This document shows, one piece after another, positions 42,968 to 52,047 of a stretch of DNA of 64,000 nt. This DNA comes from Alloalcanivorax marinus (GTDB lineage: Bacteria > Pseudomonadota > Gammaproteobacteria > Pseudomonadales > Alcanivoracaceae), in the NCBI RefSeq assembly GCF_016906305.1, contig NZ_JADDOL010000003.1:186001-250000 (forward strand). Direction: 5' to 3'. The position numbers and the translations under genes are program-made. Every line of letters starts with the position of its first letter. Within the stretch, counting starts at the first letter, position 1. The notes below the pieces were generated by a model, which searched no databases, had not been told where the DNA came from, and worked only from the letters and a program-made list of their open reading frames with translations.

Positions 42968-43627
42968 ATGGACGATCGCAGAACCTTCCAGGTGTGCTCC
43001 GCGATTCTGCTGGTGGTGATGGCGCTGCTGGCGGTGTCGCCGGTGGAGCGGGGCACCTGGCTCATGGAAAACGCGGTGGTGGCGGTGACGCTGGTGGCGC
43101 TGTGGGCGGGCCGGCGCTGGTTCCGTTTCTCCGCCACCGGCTACGGCCTGATCACCCTGTTTCTGGTGCTGCACGAAATCGGTGCCCACTACACCTATTC
43201 GAAGGTGCCCTACGACGCCTGGGCCCAGTGGGCCTTCGGCTTCAGCCCGGATCGGCTGATGGGCTGGCAGCGCAACCAGTACGACCGCTTGCTGCACGGT
43301 CTCTACGGGCTGCTGCTGGTGCTGCCGCTGCGCGAGCTGTGCCGCGACGGCATCGGCATCCGGCCGGGCTGGGCCGGGTTTTTCGCCTTCTCCCTGATTC
43401 TCGCCTCGTCGCTGATCTACGAATTGATCGAATGGAGCGCGGCGGTGCTGTTCGGTGACGGCAGCGCCGCTTTTCTGGGCACCCAGGGGGACCCCTGGGA
43501 TGCCCAGAAAGATATGGCCCTGGCCATGGTCGGCGCGCTCCTGATGCTGTCCCTGGCGGCGCTCGCCGCCGGCCGCCGCCGGCCCGCGGCGCCGGCCCCC
43601 GATGCCACCGGCAAGGAGTGGTCATGA
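42968..43627 (+). CDS. DUF2238 (YjdF-like) inner-membrane protein
   Basis: A 219-residue protein with about six hydrophobic segments and GAAGGAAAGGA upstream of the ATG. 'LVLHEIGAHYTYSKVPYDAW', 'YDRLLHGLYGLLLVLPLREL' and 'IYELIEWSAAVLFG-G' are hallmark pieces of the DUF2238/YjdF family, with many conserved His, Asp and Glu residues within or near membrane segments, which suggests metal or proton handling. The final stop overlaps the start of a thioredoxin-like gene (ATGA). Function unknown; redox-linked membrane roles are conceivable. Confidence 0.85.
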   Translation: MDDRRTFQVCSAILLVVMALLAVSPVERGTWLMENAVVAVTLVALWAGRRWFRFSATGYGLITLFLVLHEIGAHYTYSKVPYDAWAQWAFGFSPDRLMGWQRNQYDRLLHGLYGLLLVLPLRELCRDGIGIRPGWAGFFAFSLILASSLIYELIEWSAAVLFGDGSAAFLGTQGDPWDAQKDMALAMVGALLMLSLAALAAGRRRPAAPAPDATGKEWS

Positions 43628-43950
43628 GTTACCAACCGGAATACCTGCCCGAGACCCTGGACCGCGCCGCCGTGGACGCCCACGCCGGCCCGCGGGTGCT
43701 GGAGTTTGGCACCAATTGGTGCGGCCATTGCCGGGCGGCGCAGCCCGCCATTGAAGCGGTGCTGAGCGACCACCCGGACCTGGAACACATCAAGGTGGAA
43801 GACGGCAAGGGGCGACCCCTGGGCCGCTCGTTCCGCGTCAAGCTGTGGCCCACGCTGATCTTTCTGCGCGACGGCGAGGAAGTGGCCCGGGTGGTGCGCC
43901 CTCGTGACAGCGCCGAGATCCGTGAGGCCCTGGCGCGCATCACCGCCTGA
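43624..43950 (+). CDS. Small thioredoxin-like protein (WCGHC motif)
   Basis: A 108-residue thioredoxin-fold protein with active site W-C-G-H-C in 'FGTNWCGHCRAAQP' (about residues 29-42). The middle residue His makes it DsbA/PDI-like in redox potential, yet there is no signal peptide. The cis-Pro loop is 'KLWPTLIFLRDG'. It resembles the protein at 1803. It is translationally coupled to the YjdF-like membrane protein gene. The start at 43624 is chosen over GTG at 43618 for the overlap and the paralogue-like N-terminus. Confidence 0.87.
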   Translation: MSYQPEYLPETLDRAAVDAHAGPRVLEFGTNWCGHCRAAQPAIEAVLSDHPDLEHIKVEDGKGRPLGRSFRVKLWPTLIFLRDGEEVARVVRPRDSAEIREALARITA

Positions 43951-43970
43951 CCGCGGCTTCAGCCGCGATC
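43951..43970. repeat. REP-type palindrome
   Basis: CCGCGGCTTCAGCCGCGATC contains the same CGCGGCT-(GA/TC)-AGCCGCG core that recurs at 59403-59458 and 60014-60078. It directly follows the thioredoxin stop and sits ahead of the FAN1 gene. Confidence 0.6.
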
Positions 43971-44025
43971 AGCCCGGCGGCGGGCGACACTCGCATCACC
44001 GGAAACCCACCCCTATACTAGCCAA

Positions 44026-45687
44026 ATGGACAGTATTGCCGCCCCTGCCACCCTGGACGATCCGCTCTACTACCTGCGCAACTTCGAGACCGTGCTGCGC
44101 TGGGTGAGCGAGTGTCACGGGGACCTGCTTGACGCCGCCGAACGGGCCTTCGTGGGCGGCGTGGCGGCGCTGCCGGTGGCGCCCAGGGCGCTGCTGACGC
44201 GCATGGTGATGCGCAGCGGTGAGCTGTTCCGCGCCGACAAACTGCGTTATCCGGAAATCGGTCCGGCCACGCCGGCACTGACGGCGCTGGAAGCGGTGGG
44301 CTGGGTACGTCGGGACGGCGACCTGACCCTGGAAGAACTGTTCCGTCTCTACACCAAAGCGGAGCTGGGCCGCGCCCTGGCAGCCCGCCTGGCCGCCGCC
44401 GGGCTGGACCGTCACGGCCGCAAGGCGGACTGGCTGGCGGCCCTGGCGGAACCGGCGCCGGCGCCACGCCCGCTGTCGGGCTGGGACCCGGACGGCCACC
44501 TGCCGCCGGCCTGGCGGCTCACCGTGATGCCGGTGTGCGAGCGCCTGCGGCTGATGTTCTTCGGCAACCTGCACCAGGACTGGCGCGAGTTCGTGCTCAC
44601 CGAGCTGGGCACCTTCCGCTATGAACCGGTGGCGCTGGACGCCGCCAGCCGGCCCTACCGCAGCCGCGCCGACCTGGACGCCTGGCTGGACCTGCACGCC
44701 TGCCGCGAGCGGTTCGAGGCCGGCGAGCCGGCGGACGCGGTGGCCGCCGATCTGCCCGGCGGCGACACCGGCAACCCCTGGGTGGAAGAGCGCCGCCACA
44801 AGCTGCGCTACAAGCTGGCCCGCCAATGGGAGCGGGAAGATCAACTGGAACGGGCCGAAGCCCTGTACGCGCAATGCCAGTACCCGGACGCCCGGGCCCG
44901 GCGGCTGCGGGTGCTGGAGCGGCGCGGTGAATACCGGGCGGCGCTGACCCTGGCGGAGCAGGCTGCCGCCGCCCCGGAAAGCGAACAGGAACGGCAGCAG
45001 CTGGCCCGCCTGCGCCCGCGACTGCACCGCAAGCTGGGCCTGCCGAAGCCGGTGGTCGCGCCGCCGCCGACCACCGAGGCATGGACCCTGACCCTGCCGG
45101 CCAGCGGCTTCGTGGAAGGGGCGGTGGCCGCCCATCTGAGCCGCGACGACGGGCCGGTGTTTTACGTGGAAAACACCCTGTTCACCGGCCTGTTCGGGCT
45201 GCTCTGCTGGGACGCGGTGTTCGCGCCTCTGCCCGGCGCCTTCTTCCATCCCTTCCAAAGCGCCCCGGCGGACCTGTACCAGCCGGGGTTCCGGCACCGT
45301 CGGCGACGCTGGTTCGACGATGCCTTCGCCGCCCTGGCCGATGACCGGCATCGCGGGCCCATCCTCGACACCTGGCGGCGCAAGTACGGCACCGCCTCGC
45401 CCTTCGTGCATTGGGGCGCGCTCTCCGAGCCCTTGCTGACCCTGGCGCTGGAGCGGCTGCCGGCGGCCCATCTGGCCGCCTACGGCGAGCGGCTGCTCGG
45501 TGATATCAAGGCCAACCGGGCCGGCCTGCCGGACCTGATCCAGTTCACCCCGGACGGCGGCTACCGCCTGATCGAGGTCAAGGGCCCCGGTGACCGGCTG
45601 CAGGACAACCAGCGCCGCTGGCTGGCGTTCTTCGCCGAGCAGGGCATCCCGGCGGCGGTCTGCAAGGTGGAATGGGCGGGGCCATGA
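44026..45687 (+). CDS. FAN1-type VRR-NUC domain nuclease
   Basis: A 553-residue bacterial FAN1-like protein. The N-terminal half is helical with a SAP-like 'FRLYTKAELGRALAARLAAAG'-type segment (near residue 105-125) and TPR-like helices in the middle ('ERAEALYAQCQYPDARARRL'). The C-terminal VRR-NUC (PD-D/E-x-K) site is 'NRAGLPDLIQF' followed by 'YRLIEVKGPGDRLQDNQRRW' (Asp near 506, Glu and Lys near 519-521). Such enzymes cut flap and cross-linked DNA. The stop overlaps the helicase ATG (ATGA), so they are co-expressed and probably act together in interstrand-crosslink or branched-DNA repair. No clear ribosome site is seen. Confidence 0.87.
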   Translation: MDSIAAPATLDDPLYYLRNFETVLRWVSECHGDLLDAAERAFVGGVAALPVAPRALLTRMVMRSGELFRADKLRYPEIGPATPALTALEAVGWVRRDGDLTLEELFRLYTKAELGRALAARLAAAGLDRHGRKADWLAALAEPAPAPRPLSGWDPDGHLPPAWRLTVMPVCERLRLMFFGNLHQDWREFVLTELGTFRYEPVALDAASRPYRSRADLDAWLDLHACRERFEAGEPADAVAADLPGGDTGNPWVEERRHKLRYKLARQWEREDQLERAEALYAQCQYPDARARRLRVLERRGEYRAALTLAEQAAAAPESEQERQQLARLRPRLHRKLGLPKPVVAPPPTTEAWTLTLPASGFVEGAVAAHLSRDDGPVFYVENTLFTGLFGLLCWDAVFAPLPGAFFHPFQSAPADLYQPGFRHRRRRWFDDAFAALADDRHRGPILDTWRRKYGTASPFVHWGALSEPLLTLALERLPAAHLAAYGERLLGDIKANRAGLPDLIQFTPDGGYRLIEVKGPGDRLQDNQRRWLAFFAEQGIPAAVCKVEWAGP

Positions 45688-47999
45688 GCGAAAGGCCAGC
45701 GGAGAGCCATGCGCAAAGGTACACCGTGGCGGTGCGCGCCCTGTGCGAGTTCACCGCCAAGGCCGGCGACCTGGACCTGCGTTTCACGCCGTCGCCCACC
45801 GCCCAGGAGGGCATCGCCGGCCACGCCACCGTCACCGGCCGGCGCGGCGAGGGCTACCAGAGCGAGGTGTCGCTCCGCGGCGACCACCGGCATCTGACGG
45901 TGCGCGGCCGCGCCGACGGCTACGACCCGGCGCGCCGGCGGCTGGAAGAGATCAAAACCTTTCGCGGCGATCTGGCGCGGCAGCCCGCCAACCACCGCGC
46001 CCTGCACTGGGCGCAGCTGAAAGTCTACGGCGCCCTGCTGTGCCGCGAAAAAGGGATCGAGGAGATCGAGCTGGCGCTGGTCTATTTCGACGTGGTAAAG
46101 CAGAAGGAAACGCCCCTGCGCGAGACCCACGCCGCCCGCGACCTGGAGGCGTTTTTTCAGGATCAGTGCGAGCGGTTTCTGTTATGGGCGGACCGGGAAC
46201 TGGCCCATCGCCGGGAGCGGGACGCCTGGCTGGCCACGCTGTCGTTTCCCCATGCGGACTTTCGTCCCGGCCAGCGGGTGCTGGCGGAATCGGTCTATCA
46301 GACCGCCTGCACCGGCCGCGCCCTGCTGGCCCAGGCGCCCACCGGCATCGGCAAGACCCTGGGCACCCTGTTCCCGCTGCTGAAGGCGGCGCCGGGGCGC
46401 GCCCTGGATAAAGTCTTTTTTCTCAGTGCCAAGACCCCGGGCCGGCGGCTGGCCCTGGACGCCGTGGCCACCCTCAGCGGGCCGGCGTCGCCTGCGCCCG
46501 GCGACCCGCCGCTGCGCACCCTGGAACTGATCGCCCGGGAAAAAAGCTGCGAGCACCCGGACCGGGCCTGCCACGGCGAGTCCTGCCCGTTGGCGGCGGG
46601 CTTCTACGACCGCCTGCCGGCGGCCCGCGCCGCCGCCGCCGGCGAGCCGATGCTGGACCGGGCGCGGCTGCGCGAGCTGGCCCTGGACCATCAGGTCTGC
46701 CCCTACTATCTGAGCCAGGAAATGGCCCGCTGGAGCGACCTGGTGGTGGGCGACTACAACTATTTCTTCGACCTCTCCGCGCTGCTGCACGGCCTGGCCA
46801 CCGAAAACCAGTGGCGGGTGGCGGTGCTGGCGGACGAGGCCCACAACCTGGTGGACCGGGCCCGGGGCATGTATTCCGCGGAGCTGGACCAGATCGCCTT
46901 CCGGGCGGTGAAGAAGCAGGTGCCCAAGCCGCTGAAGGGCGCCTTCGACCGGCTCCACCGGCAGTGGAACGCGCTCAACAAGGACCAGGAGGCGGCGCAG
47001 CCGGATCAGGACTACCGGGTGCACGACGACCCGCCCCAGGCCTTTCTGCTGGCCCTGCAGCAACTGCTGGCGGCGGTCAACGATCACATGGCCGAGCACC
47101 CGGAACCGCTGGACGGGGACCTGACCCGGTTCTACTTCGACGCGCTGCACTTTTATCGCATCGCCGAACTGTTCGACGACGACGCCTTTCTGTTCGACAG
47201 CGAACAGCGAACGCCGGCCCGGGGCCGACCGGGCTCACGGCTGTGCCTGCGCAACGTGGTGCCGGCGGCGCTGCTGGCGCCGCGCTTCGAAAGCGCCGCC
47301 GCGGCGGTGCTGTTCTCCGCCACCCTCAGCCCGGCCCGTTATTACGCGGACCTGCTCGGCCTGCCGGAAAGCACCGCCTGGGTGGACGTGCCGTCGCCGT
47401 TCCGCGCCGAGCAGCTGCAGGTGCGTATCGCCCGGCGCATCTCCACCCGCTACCGGGACCGGCAGGCGTCCCTGGCGCCCATCGCCACCCTGATCGGCGA
47501 GCAGTACCGGCAGCGGCCCGGCAATTACCTGGCGTTTTTCAGCAGTTACGACTATCTGGACCGGGCCCTGGAGGCGTTTCGCCGGCAATGGCCGGACATT
47601 CCGGTGTGGGCCCAGGAACGGCGCATGGACGAAACCGCCCGCCAGGCGTTTCTGGACCGCTTTCGTGACGGCGGCGAAGGGGTGGGCTTCGCGGTCCTGG
47701 GCGGCGCCTTCTCCGAGGGCATCGATCTGCCCGGCCGGCGACTGATCGGCGCCTTCGTGGCCACCCTGGGCCTGCCCCAGGTGAACCCGGTGAACGAACA
47801 GTTCAAGGAACGGCTGGCCGCCCTGTTCGGCGACGGCTACGACTACACCTATCTGTATCCCGGCCTGCGCAAGGTGGTGCAGGCCGCCGGCCGGGTGATC
47901 CGCACCGGTGACGATCAGGGCGTCGTGCACCTGATCGACGACCGCTTCGGCCGCCGCCAGGTGCGCGCGCTGCTGCCGGCCTGGTGGCGGGTGGATTAG
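45684..47999 (+). CDS. XPD/DinG-like DNA helicase with N-terminal RecB/Cas4-like nuclease-type domain
   Basis: A 771-residue superfamily-2 helicase. Residues about 70-125 hold a PD-(D/E)xK-like pattern ('VRGRADGYD', 'LEEIKTFRGD', 'WAQLKVYGALL'). Walker A is 'APTGIGKTLG' (about 215-224), and the D-E-A-H box lies in 'VLADEAHNLVD'. Four cysteines between them ('SCEHPDRACHGESCPLAAGF' and 'HQVCPYYL') suit an XPD-type 4Fe-4S cluster. The C-terminal 'GVGFAVLGGAFSEGIDLPGR' and 'QAAGRVIRTGDDQG' are motifs V-VI. It is coupled to the FAN1 gene. Predicted role: 5'-3' unwinding with nuclease processing of damaged DNA. Confidence 0.88.
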   Translation: MSERPAESHAQRYTVAVRALCEFTAKAGDLDLRFTPSPTAQEGIAGHATVTGRRGEGYQSEVSLRGDHRHLTVRGRADGYDPARRRLEEIKTFRGDLARQPANHRALHWAQLKVYGALLCREKGIEEIELALVYFDVVKQKETPLRETHAARDLEAFFQDQCERFLLWADRELAHRRERDAWLATLSFPHADFRPGQRVLAESVYQTACTGRALLAQAPTGIGKTLGTLFPLLKAAPGRALDKVFFLSAKTPGRRLALDAVATLSGPASPAPGDPPLRTLELIAREKSCEHPDRACHGESCPLAAGFYDRLPAARAAAAGEPMLDRARLRELALDHQVCPYYLSQEMARWSDLVVGDYNYFFDLSALLHGLATENQWRVAVLADEAHNLVDRARGMYSAELDQIAFRAVKKQVPKPLKGAFDRLHRQWNALNKDQEAAQPDQDYRVHDDPPQAFLLALQQLLAAVNDHMAEHPEPLDGDLTRFYFDALHFYRIAELFDDDAFLFDSEQRTPARGRPGSRLCLRNVVPAALLAPRFESAAAAVLFSATLSPARYYADLLGLPESTAWVDVPSPFRAEQLQVRIARRISTRYRDRQASLAPIATLIGEQYRQRPGNYLAFFSSYDYLDRALEAFRRQWPDIPVWAQERRMDETARQAFLDRFRDGGEGVGFAVLGGAFSEGIDLPGRRLIGAFVATLGLPQVNPVNEQFKERLAALFGDGYDYTYLYPGLRKVVQAAGRVIRTGDDQGVVHLIDDRFGRRQVRALLPAWWRVD

Positions 48000-48685
48000 C
48001 GCTCGAACCGGTCCGCCATCGCCAGCAAATCCGGGAACAGGAAATCGTGGTCCTCGGAAAATTGCTTGGCTGGTCCGGTGGGGCCGTATTCCCGCGGGCG
48101 TTTGATATAAGCGGTGCGCAGGCCGGCGTCCCGGGCGGCTTCCAGGTCATCCTGGTGGGTGGCCACCATCAAAACCTCCCCTGGCTCGACCTGGAAGGTT
48201 TCGGCCACGCCCCGGTACATCGCCGGGTCCGGCTTAAAGGTGCCGAAGGTCTCGGCGGAGAGAATCCGGCTCCAGGCCAGATCCCCGTGCCGGGCCAGAT
48301 CCTCCAGCAGCGACAGGTTGCCGTTGGACAAGGTGCAGGTGGTAAAGCGCTGTTTGAGCCGGTGCAGCGCCGGCGGACTGTCCGGCCAGGGATCCAGGCG
48401 ATGCCAGGCCAGATTCAAATGCCGCTTCTGATCGTCGTCGAGGTCATCGATGCCGAACCGTTGCAGTATCTCTTCGAGAATCGAGAAGTGGATGTCGTCG
48501 ATCAGGGCCCAGGGCGCCTCTCCCGAGACGATGCGGGCCATGGCCGGCTTGTAGCCCTCGCGCCAGGCGAGTGTGAACTGATCGGCGGGCACCGGCAGCC
48601 GCAGTGCCCGCACTTCCCGTTCAATGGAGCCGAACCAGTCGACCACCGTCCCGAACACGTCGAAGGACATTACCTTAATGTTCAT
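47996..48685 (-). CDS. Haloacid dehalogenase type II-like HAD hydrolase
   Basis: A 229-residue HAD-superfamily protein. The nucleophile is in 'SFDVFGTVVDW' (Asp near residue 8), followed by Ser/Thr in 'TLSNGN', Lys in 'TFGTFKPDPAMY' and the acidic 'VATHQDDLEAARDAGLRTAY'. This set matches the 2-haloacid dehalogenase (type II) branch, but many such proteins hydrolyse phosphates or are uncharacterised. The ATG at 48685 gives the usual N-terminus. Its stop overlaps the convergent helicase stop by four bases. Confidence 0.85.
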   Translation of the reverse strand: MNIKVMSFDVFGTVVDWFGSIEREVRALRLPVPADQFTLAWREGYKPAMARIVSGEAPWALIDDIHFSILEEILQRFGIDDLDDDQKRHLNLAWHRLDPWPDSPPALHRLKQRFTTCTLSNGNLSLLEDLARHGDLAWSRILSAETFGTFKPDPAMYRGVAETFQVEPGEVLMVATHQDDLEAARDAGLRTAYIKRPREYGPTGPAKQFSEDHDFLFPDLLAMADRFER

Positions 48686-48750
48686 TGTCTCGTTCCATGG
48701 CTGACCCGGTGTCACGGTACCATGGCGCGGGGCGGGGTGCCGCGTCCGGC

Positions 48751-50274
48751 TTACTGCTTGTCGTACTGGTCGCGCAGGGCCTTGCGGTTGAGCTTGCCCA
48801 CCGCGGTTTTGGGAATGGCCTCGGTGAAGAGGACCCGCCGCGGCTTCTTATAGGACGCCACCTTCGCCGCCACGAAGGCGATCAGGGTGTCCTCGTCCAC
48901 GTCCTGATCCGGCTTCAGCGCCACCACGGCGGTCACCGCCTCCACCCATTTGTCGTCCCGCACGCCGATCACGGCGCACTCCGCCACCGCCGGGTGGGCC
49001 ACCAGCACGTCCTCCACTTCCCGGGGATAAACGTTGTAGCCGCCGGTGATGATCATGTCCGAGGTGCGGTCCTTGAGGTGCAGATAACCCCGTTCGTCGA
49101 ACGCCGCCACGTCCCGGGTGCGCAGCCAGCCGCCCTCCATGAACATTTCCCGGTTCAAGGCCGGGGCATTGTGGTAGCCGGCCATCATCGATGGCGCGCG
49201 TACCGCGATCTCGCCGGGCTCGCCGGCGGGCACGTCCTGCCCGGCCTCGTCCACCAGGCGGATCTCCACATCCAGGGACGGCCGGCCGCAGGCGCCCAGC
49301 AACGCGCCTTCGTGGTCCTCCGGGCGCAGCACGGCGATGGTCAGCGGGCACTCGGTCTGGCCGTAGTATTGCCAGAACTTCTCCCGCCCCCACAGCTGCA
49401 TGGCCTGCTCGATCACCGGCCGGGGCATGGGCGAGGCGCCGTAGATCACCTGACGCAGATGGCTCACGTCCGTGGACATGAAGCGGGGGTGGCCGAGCAG
49501 CATCTGCAGCATGGTGGGCACCATGTTCACGGCGGTGATGCGCTCTTTCTCGATGAGCGTCAGGAAGGCGTCCGGATCGAAGCCCGGCATGATCACCGTA
49601 CGCGCGCCGCGCAACCAGAACGGCAGCACGAACACGCCGGACGCGTGGATCAGGGAGGCGGCGTGCAGCATGGCGTCGTCGCGCTGCACGTTGACCAGAT
49701 TGAGCAGCACATTGCGGCAGATGCCGGCGTAGGAGGCCTGGGTGTGTTGCGCCGCCTTCAGGGTGCCGGTGGTGCCGGAGGTGAACAGGGTCAGGATCAC
49801 GTCGTCCGGTTCCACCGCCACCCGCGGCGCGGCCCTGTCGCAGCCGGCGGCGGCGGCCAGCAGATCATCGCCCACCGCGTCGCCGCCGATGCCATGGCAG
49901 ATCAGCCCGGGGCGGGCGTCGCGCAGGGCCGCCGCCCGTTCCGCCAGATCGGCGCCGTACAGCAGCACCCCGGCGTCGGTCTCCTCCAGCATGCGGGCGT
50001 GCTCGTCCAGGGACAGCCGGGCGTTCAGCGGCACCCGGTTAATGCCCGCCTTCACGCAGGCGAAATCCACCGGCACGCTGTACAGGCCGTTGTTGAGCAA
50101 CAGCGCGACCCGGTCGCCCCGCTGCACGCCCCGTTCGATCAGGGCGTGGGCCAGCTGGTTGCTGAGCGTCTGGGTCTCGCCGAAGGTCAGGCTCCGGTCG
50201 CCGAACACGATGGCGGTGCGCTCCGGGTTGTAGCCGGCGCCGCGGTGAATCAGATCCAGATAGGTCGTGGTCAT
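48751..50274 (-). CDS. AMP-forming acyl-CoA synthetase
   Basis: A 507-residue ANL-superfamily ligase. The ATP motif is 'TLFTSGTTGTLKAAQHTQAS' (about residues 157-176), with 'YYGQTECPLT' (A5), 'GWLRTRDVAAFDERGYLHLK' and the C-terminal catalytic Lys in 'GKLNRKALRDQY'. It activates a carboxylic acid to its CoA thioester; chain length or aromatic preference is not readable. It lies 28 bases after the crotonase gene on the same strand and near a divergent PaaX-like regulator and a thiolase gene, so it likely belongs to an acyl-CoA degradation set. Confidence 0.9.
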   Translation of the reverse strand: MTTTYLDLIHRGAGYNPERTAIVFGDRSLTFGETQTLSNQLAHALIERGVQRGDRVALLLNNGLYSVPVDFACVKAGINRVPLNARLSLDEHARMLEETDAGVLLYGADLAERAAALRDARPGLICHGIGGDAVGDDLLAAAAGCDRAAPRVAVEPDDVILTLFTSGTTGTLKAAQHTQASYAGICRNVLLNLVNVQRDDAMLHAASLIHASGVFVLPFWLRGARTVIMPGFDPDAFLTLIEKERITAVNMVPTMLQMLLGHPRFMSTDVSHLRQVIYGASPMPRPVIEQAMQLWGREKFWQYYGQTECPLTIAVLRPEDHEGALLGACGRPSLDVEIRLVDEAGQDVPAGEPGEIAVRAPSMMAGYHNAPALNREMFMEGGWLRTRDVAAFDERGYLHLKDRTSDMIITGGYNVYPREVEDVLVAHPAVAECAVIGVRDDKWVEAVTAVVALKPDQDVDEDTLIAFVAAKVASYKKPRRVLFTEAIPKTAVGKLNRKALRDQYDKQ

Positions 50275-50302
50275 TGCGTCTCTCTCCCGTTATCGTTCTT
50301 GT

Positions 50303-51082
50303 TCATTCGAATTCACCGTGGCGGCCGGCGCCCTTGGCGAAGCGGTCCGCGCCGGCGATGGCTTCCGCGAACACGATCGGATAGCCGCCGGCGCCTTCCC
50401 GACGCAGGGCTTCGGCCAGATCGTGGTCCCATTGGCGGTAGGCGGAGGCGCGGTCCGCGTTCATGCATTGTTGCGGGAAGCCGGCGATCTGGCGGGCCAG
50501 GGCCTCGGCGGCCTGCACCGCCGTGCCGTCGTCCACCACCCGGTTGGCCAGGCCCATTTGCAGGGCTTCCTCGGCGCCCACCGGGCGGCCGGTCAGGATC
50601 ATGTCCAGGGCCCGGCCCTGGCCGACGATGCGTGGCAGGCGCACCGTGCCGCCGTCGATCAGCGGTACCCCCCAGCGCCGGCAGAACACGCCGAACACCG
50701 CGGAACGTTCCGCCACGCGCAGATCGCACAGCAGCGACAGCTCCAGGCCGCCGGCCACGGCGTGGCCGGACACCGCCGCGATCACCGGCTTGCTCAGCAT
50801 CATGCGGCTGGGCCCCATGGGCCCGGGACCGGTGCCCTCGGGCTCCACCTCGTTGCGGAGTTCGGGATCGCCCAGGGCCGCCAGATCGGCGCCGGCGCAG
50901 AACGTACCGCCGGCACCGGCCAGCACCGCCACCCGCGCCTCCGCATCGGCCTCGAACGCCTCGAAGGCGGCGCGCAGCGCGGTGGCGGTGGGGCGGTCCA
51001 CCGCATTGCGTTTCTCCGGGCGGTTGATGATGATCGTGCGGACGGCGCCGTCCGTCCGGGTAAGCACGGGAGATGTGGACAC
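50303..51082 (-). CDS. Crotonase/enoyl-CoA hydratase family protein
   Basis: A 259-residue crotonase-fold enzyme starting with GTG after GAGGAG. The CoA/oxyanion region is 'GGTFCAGADLAALGD' (about residues 57-71), and 'GHAVAGGLELSLLCDLRVA' is typical. At the catalytic region it reads 'RRWGVPLIDGGTVRLPR', with Asp where hydratases often have Glu, as in several crotonase-like proteins annotated as hydratases. It is the first gene of the leftward unit with the acyl-CoA synthetase. Confidence 0.9.
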   Translation of the reverse strand: MSTSPVLTRTDGAVRTIIINRPEKRNAVDRPTATALRAAFEAFEADAEARVAVLAGAGGTFCAGADLAALGDPELRNEVEPEGTGPGPMGPSRMMLSKPVIAAVSGHAVAGGLELSLLCDLRVAERSAVFGVFCRRWGVPLIDGGTVRLPRIVGQGRALDMILTGRPVGAEEALQMGLANRVVDDGTAVQAAEALARQIAGFPQQCMNADRASAYRQWDHDLAEALRREGAGGYPIVFAEAIAGADRFAKGAGRHGEFE

Positions 51083-51176
51083 AGGGGACTCCTCGCCGGG
51101 ACCGCCGGGCCCCGGGCTCGTTTGTTACGTTATTTATCTATTGGTGTCAGGCTAAGATATATTTCAGGTGTTGTCC

Positions 51177-52004
51177 ATGACAGACAAAAAGGGAAACTTA
51201 GAGCCGGCTTCGTCGGACACCATGCTCAGTGCCACCGACCTGGTGCTGGATTTGCTCTCCACCCACGACCGCCACGAATTGTCGGTGGCCGCCCTCTGCC
51301 ATGCCGGCGAACTGTGCGGCCTGCGTGCGCAGAACGTGCGGGTGGCATTGAACCGGCTACAACGCCAGCAACGGGTGGTGAGCCCGGAACGCGGCCTGTA
51401 CCGATTGGATACCGCCACCAGTGGTCTGTTCGGCGAGGTGGAAAGCTGGCTGCGCCGCGAGCAGCGCGTGCAGGATTGGCACGGCGGCTGGGCGGCGGTG
51501 CTGGACACCGCCGTGCCACGCCGCGACAAAACCGCCTGGCGCCGCCATGAACGGGCGCTGGCGCTGCGCGGCTTCCGTCCGCTCGGCGACAGCGGACTGC
51601 GCCTGCGCCCGGACAACCTGAGCGGCGGCGTGGCGGGCCTGCGCAAGGACCTGGCCCGCCTGGGGCTGGCCGGGGAGGCGCGTGTGTTCGTGGTCACCGA
51701 GCTGTCCCCGGCGGACGACAAACAGGCCCGGCGCCTGTGGGACGGCGCCGCGCTCAAGCAGCAATATCGCCGCCTGTCCCGGCAGCTGGCCGCCAGCCAC
51801 AAAACCCTCTCCCGGCGCCCGGAAGCGGACGCCGCCGCGGAAAGCCTGCGGCTCGGCCGCGCCGCCATCCGTCTGATTCTCCTCGACCCGCTGTTGCCCG
51901 ACACCCTGATCGACAACCGTCCGCGCCAGGAGCTGGCCGAGCGCATGGGCGCCTACCAGCGGGACGCCAAGGCGATCTGGATGCGGTTGCTGGAGCAGGT
52001 TTGA
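51177..52004 (+). CDS. PaaX-like transcriptional regulator
   Basis: A 275-residue protein with a winged-helix N-terminus ('ATDLVLDLLSTHDRHELSVA', then 'GLRAQNVRVALNRLQRQQRV' near residues 45-65) and a C-terminal part resembling PaaX/PaaX-like repressors, which bind aryl- or acyl-CoA thioesters. The ATG at 51177 is preferred over a GTG at 51168 because AGGTG lies about seven bases ahead. It is divergent from the crotonase/acyl-CoA synthetase pair, separated by 94 bases, and probably represses it until a CoA ester forms. The substrate is unknown. Confidence 0.75.
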   Translation: MTDKKGNLEPASSDTMLSATDLVLDLLSTHDRHELSVAALCHAGELCGLRAQNVRVALNRLQRQQRVVSPERGLYRLDTATSGLFGEVESWLRREQRVQDWHGGWAAVLDTAVPRRDKTAWRRHERALALRGFRPLGDSGLRLRPDNLSGGVAGLRKDLARLGLAGEARVFVVTELSPADDKQARRLWDGAALKQQYRRLSRQLAASHKTLSRRPEADAAAESLRLGRAAIRLILLDPLLPDTLIDNRPRQELAERMGAYQRDAKAIWMRLLEQV

Positions 52005-52047
52005 ACCCTCGGACGGTCCGGTTCAGGTGACGACGGGGCCGGCCCCG

